25,076 nucleotides of DNA, from positions 1 through 25,076 of the forward strand of contig JAUCBJ010004892.1 of NCBI GenBank assembly GCA_032718475.1. The letters run 5' to 3'. How positions within the stretch are numbered: position 1 is the stretch's first letter; each line of letters starts with the position of its first letter. Made by a program: the position numbers and the translations under genes. This document shows, piece after piece, positions 18,690-25,076 of this stretch. Origin of the DNA: Nemertoderma westbladi (taxonomy: Eukaryota > Xenacoelomorpha > Nemertodermatida > Nemertodermatidae). The notes beneath the pieces were generated by a model that was given only the letters and a program-made list of their open reading frames with translations, did no database searches and was not told the DNA's origin.

Positions 18690-20069
18690 GTGCAGGGTGA
18701 TGCTGCGAACTACAGACCAGTTGCAATAACATCTCCTTTTGCCAAAGTTGTTGAAAAAATTATGTGTTCTCAAATACTTGAATATGTCAAAGATAATAAG
18801 CTTTTATACCCAAAACAATTTGGTTTCCGAAAAGGATTTTCTACTGTTGATGCTGTTACTTACTTAACTGAGAATTGGCGTCAACATTTGAATGACAACA
18901 AATTTGTCGCAGCCGCATTTTTAGACCTAAGCAAAGCTTTCAACTCTATAAATCATGACATTTTGAATCACAGACTCAAACATTTAGGCTTCCACTCGAC
19001 TGCATTGAACCTCATACAAAATTACCTATTGAAAAGGAAGCAACGTGTTAAAGTAGAAAATACTTTTTCTGATTATTGGCTAACTGAAACAAGGGGCGTT
19101 CCCCAAGGTACCATTTTAGGGCCTCTATTATTTATGCTATATACCAATAACATTCCAGAACTACTGACAAATGTTTCAATTATACAGTATGCTGATGATA
19201 CAGTTATTTATGTGGCTGACTCAGATCCAGAACAAGCTACAAAATTGTTAGAGTCGAATGTTCAGAAAATTCAAAAAATATTTAATGATTCTCATTTGAA
19301 ACTGAACCCGGACAAAACGGAATTTCTCCTTTTATCTCCGAAGCAAATCAGCCCAGAAAATAGAGCTGACTTCTCATCCATAAAATTAAATGTAGGCTGC
19401 CCTGAACCTATTCCACAATCTCCATCAGTAAAATATCTGGGAGTGAACATTGATAACGAGCTAAATTGGAAAGATTACATAGGGAAAATGATCCAAAAAA
19501 TGACTCTTACCATTTCTTGTTTACGAATAATAAAGGGTCAATTGCCCAATAAAACTAAATTGCAATTATATAAAACGCTTACTATGCCCTATCATAATTA
19601 TTGTTGTCAGCTGCTTGTGTCTCTCCATGACAAACATGGTTCAAAGGAACTGCTTTATAAATTTGAAAAGGTACAAAATTACGCATTACGCACTATTTTC
19701 GGGAAGAAAATTACCGACAGCAGTGGAACGGAGTTGAGGCAGAAAGGCGAAATTCCGTTACTCTCTGCAGTTCGAGAATATTATGCGCTTATATACTTTT
19801 ACAAATATATGCATAAGCTTACAGAAGCTTTTAAAACTTTGGATCTGCCGTTTTTAGCAAAAAACAATATTAGGTTAAATCCACGAACTGGGAATATCGT
19901 TATTCCAAAATCTAAAAATAGGTTTGGTCACGATAGTATAATTGTGAAATCGGTAAAATTATGGAATTCGCTCCATATCGATGTAATCAAGTCACCAAAC
20001 CTTGCAACTTTTAAACGACATTTGAAAAATATATTTCTAACTAAATACAGTCGAGAAGAAGTAACTTAG
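18690..20069 (+). CDS. 5'-truncated non-LTR retrotransposon ORF2 (reverse transcriptase, CR1/Jockey-like)
   Basis: An uninterrupted 463-codon frame (from GTG at 18678; element homology starts near 18693) encodes an RT that would make cDNA by target-primed reverse transcription. Motifs by residue are NYRP (11-14), FLDLSKAFNSINHDIL (81-96, first catalytic Asp), RGVPQGTILGPLLF (139-152), YADD (171-174, catalytic), LNPDKTEFL (209-217) and KYLGV (252-256). A C-terminal region typical of the group ends in ATFKRHLKNIFL. All three catalytic aspartates are intact and no stop or frameshift is seen, suggesting recent insertion. The endonuclease domain and N-terminal RT block are missing, as is common for 5'-truncated copies, so it cannot move by itself. 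Clade is judged from motif style only. Confidence 0.93.
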   Translation: MQGDAANYRPVAITSPFAKVVEKIMCSQILEYVKDNKLLYPKQFGFRKGFSTVDAVTYLTENWRQHLNDNKFVAAAFLDLSKAFNSINHDILNHRLKHLGFHSTALNLIQNYLLKRKQRVKVENTFSDYWLTETRGVPQGTILGPLLFMLYTNNIPELLTNVSIIQYADDTVIYVADSDPEQATKLLESNVQKIQKIFNDSHLKLNPDKTEFLLLSPKQISPENRADFSSIKLNVGCPEPIPQSPSVKYLGVNIDNELNWKDYIGKMIQKMTLTISCLRIIKGQLPNKTKLQLYKTLTMPYHNYCCQLLVSLHDKHGSKELLYKFEKVQNYALRTIFGKKITDSSGTELRQKGEIPLLSAVREYYALIYFYKYMHKLTEAFKTLDLPFLAKNNIRLNPRTGNIVIPKSKNRFGHDSIIVKSVKLWNSLHIDVIKSPNLATFKRHLKNIFLTKYSREEVT

Positions 20070-20104
20070 CTGGAGGCTCTTTATTGTCTGCCAGATAGGG
20101 AGGT

Positions 20105-20193
20105 GGGGGGGGGGGGGGGGGTGGGGGTAACTGCTCCATAACGAAACCAAGGTTTCTGCATGGTTCAGCGGGGGTGGGGGGGGGGGGGGGGGG
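20105..20193 (+). repeat. Two long poly-G tracts
   Basis: G17 lies at 20105-20121 followed by TGGGGG, and G18 at 20176-20193 preceded by GGGGT. They sit just after the retrotransposon ORF end. They can form G-quadruplexes, and their length in the assembly may be unreliable. Confidence 0.9.
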
Positions 20194-20446
20194 TAGTAAT
20201 ATTTGCGCTCAACTAATTTTTTATGTTTTTATTTATTATATCTACTGTACTTACACATGTCTTATTTCCGGTATTACATACATAGGAGTAAAACACGTTC
20301 GTGGGGGCCTTCGCGCAGCACGAGGCCCAGTTATGAGATACAAATTAAAATTGAGCGACTGTATCACAAAATCAGGTTTTGAGAAATTTACCCACACCAC
20401 CAATCAATCAAAGAAAGGGGGACAGTACGTGTTCACCCCTTTTAAT

Positions 20447-20462
20447 CCCCCCCCCCCCCCCC
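20447..20462. repeat. Poly-C tract
   Basis: C16 lies 254 bp after the second poly-G tract and is complementary to it, so the pair forms an inverted homopolymer arrangement. Confidence 0.9.
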
Positions 20463-20541
20463 ACCCTTCCTCCAACCACCAATACATAACCGCGACATCT
20501 ACCACCCACGGAAGGGTAGCACGAACTTATTTCCAATCGCA

Positions 20542-20850
20542 CGTTCAATATGCGAAGCCAGGCGGTTTATAGGAATATAATAAACGCAGTACTCGTCTTC
20601 ATTATAAGCCTCGTTGCGTTCGTCCTGTTTTGTATTTAAATATATTTCTTAAACGCAGGCTAGGACGTTCTTTATAATAATAATAACTGGGGATGCGTTC
20701 AATATGTGAAGCCAGGTGGTTTATATAATAATATTAGTCAACGCAGTACTCGTCTTCATTATATGCCTCGTTGCGCTCGTCGCTCGTCCTGTTTTGTATT
20801 TAAAATATCTTTCCTAAACGCAGACTGACGATCTTTATACAGTTATAACT
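20542..20850 (+). repeat. Diverged 154-bp tandem duplication
   Basis: CGTTCAATATGCGAAGCCAG at 20542 recurs with two substitutions at 20696. GCAGTACTCGTCTTCATTAT, CCTCGTTGCG and GTCCTGTTTTGTATTTAAA follow in both. No ORF is present. Confidence 0.85.
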
Positions 20851-20939
20851 ATGCGAAGTTTCGAAACTGTGCGAGTAACTTTTGATACATCTATGTGGAT
20901 ATGTGTGATATGTGGAGATGTGTGATACAACGCCAACGC

Positions 20940-21370
20940 ATCTTATGCCGATGTAGTAATATGGGTATTGAAATAATATTAAATTAATGTACACTCTTAA
21001 AGCTGCAGCGAAAAAATGTAGCTAATTTCCTAGGTTACATATAAAATAATAATATTATTTTTAAGAACATTAATTTTACTACTTTGCAAAAATTCAATTA
21101 AAAAATAACCAGACATATACATTGTGGAATAAACTATTTCAGAAGCCTACACAACAGCCATGCCATGGATAGTATTTATGTTATGATATCTGTCATTCAC
21201 CTGAGATAGCAATACAACATTTATAGTGAATTTAAAGAATGCTGTCTGGGCTGGAATAGCAATACTGGTTGTCTATTACTATTCCTCTCTGGTTAGTCTT
21301 AGCAACAACTCCCAGCCAGCAGCAGAGACTTGACCAATAATCATTCCCAGCAACTGGGAATGACACACAC
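20940..21370 (+). repeat. Dispersed repeat family 2, copy B
   Basis: This is the second copy of the 12018-12320 repeat, same orientation: CTTATGCCGATGTAGTAAT, TTAAAGCTGCAGCGAAAAAA, ATTGTGGAATAAACTAT and CAGCCAGCAGCAGAGAC. The spacer before the CAG-rich tail is longer than in copy A. Confidence 0.6.
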
Positions 21371-21689
21371 ATCCCATCTATGTACCAGCATGTTGGCCAA
21401 TAAATGAGCAGTATTTAATGAGAATAAATTTTTTTTGCCGTTTTAATTACTTTAGATCAATTAAAGACACAATTATTAAAGCAAATCACTTGAACTAATT
21501 AAAAACTATAATAGAATGGCGTATGGGGATTACATCTGTATAATTTTTAATTATAATTATTTAAATCTTATACTGTAAAACAATTAATTTCCTTTAAAAG
21601 GCAGGTTGAAAATGGTGTTTTTACCGTAATAACTTAATTAACTAATTAACTGCTATTATCTTAGCTTCTCGAAGGCCACACTGAAATTC

Positions 21690-21872
21690 TACTTGGAAAA
21701 TTTCTAAACTTTTGCCAAACAACATGTGTACCAAGTTTGGATAGATTTCATCAAAGATTGGCCGAGTTATTAACGTTTAAAATTGAACACGACAGAACGA
21801 CAGAACGACAGGTTGATTAATGGTACCACTACGCTAAGGCTCACTCACTTCGTGGCTCGCCCCACATAGTTG
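21690..21872 (-). repeat. Dispersed repeat family 1, copy B
   Basis: Reverse complement of the landmarks at 7841-8022: CTATGTGGGGCGAGCCACGA at its start and AAACTTGGTACACATGTTG near its end. The middle holds a short GTCGTTCT direct repeat absent from copy A. Confidence 0.6.
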
Positions 21873-21981
21873 TTCCTGTACACTGACGCTATTGTTCCAA
21901 ATAATCATTTAGTGTGTATACATTGAATGCCCAGTGCAATTTTTTGTCATAAATTCTCTGGTTTTAAGGATCAATAAAGAA

Positions 21982-22007
21982 ATTATTATTATTATTATTA
22001 TTATTAT
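21982..22007. repeat. (ATT)n microsatellite
   Basis: There are about eight ATT units at the 3' side of the minus-strand RT pseudogene, possibly its tail. Confidence 0.9.
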
Positions 22008-22014
22008 GTGATAA

Positions 22015-22590
22015 TGGATTTGCAGGTAATATCCGTAATGTGTTTGGCGAATTTCAAGGTTGTTTGAAATGTAATACCCAAATGAGATAACACTAGGGAT
22101 TGGCTGGCCATTGAATATGAAAATATCGGAGTTGCAAATCCTCAGCCCCGCCGAAACTTTATTATCGCTGTCTTTTTGGGGGTTCACCTTTATAAAGTCC
22201 TCAGATGCCCATTCCGATGCGCACTCAGAGCGTTTGGGGCTGCCTGGAGAGCTTCCTTATTGTCTGCATAAATGAGAAGGTCTTCGGCGAATAATAATAT
22301 AATTACGGCGGTTGCCGCCTGTTTAATTTTAGCAACTATGTCAGCGACGTAAACAATAGACAGCAACGGACTGAGCGAGTCTCCATATAAAAAACCCCGA
22401 AGCCGTGAGATTTTATTTGTCTGTCTCAACCCATCGAATATTTGTATATAGTCCACTGATAACGGAACCTTGATGAAAGACAACAAACGACCTCTTATTC
22501 CAAATAGAGTTCGTAGTTTGAGTCCTTTTCCTCGAAACTGAGTCGAATGCCTTTGTAAACTCGACAAACCATGTAAATAAAGGCTTCTAT
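22015..22590 (-). pseudogene. Degenerate non-LTR reverse-transcriptase pseudogene
   Basis: Minus-strand RT motifs appear in order but in different frames. FVEFTKAFDSV lies near 22545-22575. After a frameshift come FIKVPLSVDYIQIFDGLRQT, YGDSLSPLLSIVYVADIV (about 22340-22395) and LLFAEDLLIYADN (about 22255-22295). A second shift leads to LRICNSDIFIFNGQPIP (about 22090-22150). The usual FADD box reads FAED, losing the first catalytic Asp. Together with the frameshifts this marks a dead copy. No endonuclease is seen. It is unlike the plus-strand element at 18690 and the intronic one at 13690, so three distinct RT lineages occur here. Confidence 0.85.
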
Positions 22591-23550
22591 GGTTGGTTTA
22601 AGTTCTTGTTAGCATCGGTTAAGAGTTTATTAATTGGTTGCTTCGTAAACCTACCCGGCAGGAATCCTTACTGGAATCCATAACAATAAATATAATGATG
22701 TGATATAGTGACGATTTCATGGAATTCACTTTTCATGTACCGATACACCAATAGTAGATACACCAACACTTGGTGGGGATAGACATAAAAATATCTACAG
22801 TGAAAGTCGAGCTGTAATAATTATGCATTGGGTTCTTCTAAGCTCACGGATTTCATAAAACTTTGATTTATGTGTAACATGGGATGGCAAGAGATCAGTG
22901 AAGGAAGACATCACTCCCAGCACACCTGTAACTAAAAAGTAAGTACCTCCCGCATGAATGCATCTAAATGACAACAACATAGTCGTGAATATTAAAGAAT
23001 TCATGAGACATGGGGGGGGGGGGGGGGGGGGTAGGTGAGAAGAATGGTTAATTAAGGACCATCTTTCCTAATTGTGATACCTTATTTTATTGCGTTGGTG
23101 GGGTCCATGCATACATTCCATACACATAATAAATAGGTATCCTGAGTCAGTATCCTGCGGGACAATCACGGTAAGGTACGACTGGAGTCCTACAATGTAA
23201 TCTTTATTGCGGAATCACAGTAATGATTAACCCAGGGCTTATCGTTCAATTAAAATAGGTCGTGTAGCTGGGATACCTGGATGTAACGAAGTTGGCAAAA
23301 CATGGATGTTTCGATGTTTGCTAGGCCAAGGAAATAATTGCGTAGTTTAAATGTACTATAGGCCTACAGTAGCTTAATGGATAATCGAAATCTAATGTAT
23401 TTCTTAATTACGTCCTAAGGTTAAAAATGGTTTACGTAAAGCTTGTATCCATGTTAAAAAGCATTTCAAATATTTCCGTTAGACCACGTATCACTTCGGC
23501 ACAGTAGTAGTGCCAACATCCGCAATCCAGACGTGGTCGGCTGGGGTGCT
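22591..23550. other. Gene-free stretch with a G20 tract
   Basis: No gene is recognised. A G20 homopolymer lies at 23012-23031. The region 22591-22700 may be a decayed continuation of the RT pseudogene but no motif is readable. Confidence 0.5.
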
Positions 23551-23850
23551 GTCACTTGCCCAATGAGTCACTCGCCCAATAAAAATCAGACGAGTCATTT
23601 GCCCATTAAAAATTTATCTAAAACTAAAAATGGTTGGGTGCAATCTTCACCCGAGGGAAATCTTCGCCCGCGTCCAATTGAGGGAAAGGAGCAGGTTACA
23701 GAGACGGTTTTTTCTACCCAAAACAATAATGATGTTATTAAAACGCATTTTGAGGGCGAAGATTGCTCCGGGCGAAGATTGGACGTGGGCGAAGCTTTCT
23801 CACGGGCGAAGTTTGCTGCGTACCCTAAAAATTTGTCACTTTACCAATAA
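23551..23850. repeat. Foldback repeat region with CTTCGCCC motifs and four GTCACTTGCCCAAT-like boxes
   Basis: Four related 14-bp boxes lie at 23551, 23567, 23594 and 23835 (GTCACTTGCCCAAT, GTCACTCGCCCAAT, GTCATTTGCCCATT, GTCACTTTACCAAT). Between them ATCTTCGCCCGCGTCCAAT at 23660-23678 is inverted at 23778-23796 with few mismatches, and GGGCGAAG occurs four times at 23763-23813. A 105-codon frame crosses it but is explained by the repeats. It is likely a non-autonomous mobile element or satellite remnant; borders are uncertain. Confidence 0.6.
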
Positions 23851-24500
23851 GTTGCTCAAATGAATTCTAAAAAACTAATAAAATAATAACAAGCTTGCCA
23901 GCGAGAGTGCCATAATGAACAGATGCAATGCTATCAATATTGTTGTAATAAATTACGCGCCTATGCAGGGCAGCTTAATAACGAAAAACGAAACATTGGG
24001 CAAAGTACCGCCTGTACAATATACACAACACAAACACAAAAATAGTATATTGCATGTTAAAAAGACACTGTTTTTATTGGGTCGTTAGCAGCAACTGATC
24101 TTATAGTTACCACGGTTACTAATACTGGTAACATATTGGGTCTACAGACAAATGGATTGTTTTACACTAATTATCCAGGTATTAATTTAATAATATTTAC
24201 AGTATGAACGTAAACCAAACTACTGAAGGTTAGTAAATAAGCAGGTTACAGAGGCGGGCTGAAAGGAACCAATACAATAAACGTGAGTTAGGAATATTGT
24301 AGAAAACCCACTTTAATTATAAACAGCTAGATAATCAACAGTCAAGTCAGATGTATAGTATAGGCCTACCGGCTTATGGTACTTGTTTGTGAAGACTTGT
24401 ATGTGTTTGTGTATACGTTTTTGCCCACCCAAACCCATCACCAACACCAAAGTATCTACACAAAATACTGTTCACATATAACTTATACCATTGTCCTGAA
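23851..24500. other. Gene-free stretch
   Basis: This is AT-rich DNA with no exon, RNA gene or repeat that I can support. One TAGGCCTA word occurs near 24361. Confidence 0.5.
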
Positions 24501-24515
24501 AGTCACGATGTCCAC

Positions 24516-24567
24516 GGTGTGCTGTTAATAATAAAAATAAATAAAACAGGGTGATTAACAGCACACC
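24516..24567. repeat. Perfect 14-bp inverted repeat
   Basis: GGTGTGCTGTTAAT at 24516-24529 is exactly complementary to ATTAACAGCACACC at 24554-24567, with a 24-nt AT-rich loop. It could be a short foldback element or transposon end pair. No flanking duplication is evident. Confidence 0.85.
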
Positions 24568-24679
24568 CATCTCTGATCGGCCCTTTATTAACCATATCAT
24601 AACAGTACAAAACTATATTTTACTGGTCTGGTCTGGTCAGGTGAGGGGAGTAAGGTAACGATTTTAAACATTTCTTCAT

Positions 24680-25027
24680 GATTTTCGCAATCTTCGCAAA
24701 CGTCGCGATTATTGCGAAGATTGCGAAAATCGCGAAATTTCTCAAACGTCGCGATCTTCGTGACATATTTTGTGTTTACCAATACTATATAGGTGGAGCT
24801 TCGCAAGCGTCGCGATATTTTGTGTTTACCAATACTATAGATGGAGCTTCGCAAATGTCGCGATCTTCGTGACATATTTTGTGTTTACCAATACTAAAGG
24901 TGGAGCTTTGCAAACGTCGCGATCTTCGCGACATATTTTGTGTTTACCAATACTATAGGTGTAGCTTCGCAAACGTCGCGATCTTCACGAGATTTTGTGT
25001 TTACCAATACTATAGGTGGAGCTTCGA
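24680..25027 (+). repeat. 50-59-bp tandem repeat with TCGCGA palindromes, reaching the window edge
   Basis: TGTGTTTACCAATACTA recurs at 24771, 24821, 24880, 24939 and 24996. Between copies lies GGTGGAGCTTCGCAAACGTC followed by GCGATCTTCGTGACAT, rich in TCGCGA and CGCGA. Unit length varies through loss of the GATCTTCGTGACAT part. The left edge (24685-24760) is a cluster of TTGCGAA/TTCGCAA motifs in both orientations. No coding is supported. Confidence 0.85.
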
Positions 25028-25076
25028 TAAAAAATTTCTCAACCTTTAATAATATTATTTATTAATACCATTATAG

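Noticed and set aside
20174-20572. 132-codon plus-strand frame after the retrotransposon
   Set aside because: It starts and ends in poly-G/poly-C tracts and has no family features.

Overview
This is AT-rich eukaryotic nuclear DNA. It carries most of one protein-coding gene on the minus strand, a muscleblind / MBNL-type CCCH zinc-finger splicing regulator, embedded in transposon- and minisatellite-rich sequence. Seven coding exons between 16021 and 7252 join with canonical AG/GT borders and fully consistent phases. Their summed length of 1104 nt gives 367 residues plus a stop. The spliced product holds the C-terminal half of ZnF2, the complete ZnF3-ZnF4 pair, a KRPAL nuclear-localisation half-motif and an Ala/Gln-rich tail. 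The exon carrying the start codon, ZnF1 and the first Cys of ZnF2 is not seen and should lie beyond 25076. The remaining 9 kb of the window would then be part of its long upstream intron. The gene family and moderate introns (0.46-2.6 kb) indicate an animal. The non-LTR retrotransposon types and frequent TAGGCCT words make me think of a marine invertebrate, but the phylum cannot be fixed from sequence alone.

Layout. 1-4160: AT-rich intergenic DNA with hairpins and a tRNA-like remnant. 4251-4872: a 115-bp higher-order minisatellite with an E-box-like (C/T)ACGTG core in each subunit. 5294-6232: a GC-rich 41-bp minisatellite that is open in all three minus-strand frames. 7252-16021: the muscleblind exons. 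Their introns hold a Harbinger-like foldback element (9466-9973) with a TAA duplication, an internally deleted reverse-transcriptase pseudogene (13690-14230), a 17-bp repeat and two dispersed-repeat copies. A 75-nt candidate cassette exon at 10227-10301 sits where vertebrate MBNL genes carry their autoregulated exon.

16481-18449: about 94 tandem 21-bp units. 18470-18662 (minus) and 18690-20069 (plus): two retrotransposon fragments meeting back to back. 20100-25076: poly-G/C tracts, a 154-bp duplication, second copies of both dispersed repeats, another dead reverse transcriptase, a foldback region built on CTTCGCCC motifs, and a TCGCGA-rich tandem array reaching the window edge.

Only muscleblind looks like a functional host gene. 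The open reading frames over the minisatellites are products of repeat periodicity. I find no convincing new multi-gene system. The most biologically promising signals are the possible muscleblind autoregulatory cassette exon with clustered YGCY motifs, and the E-box array.
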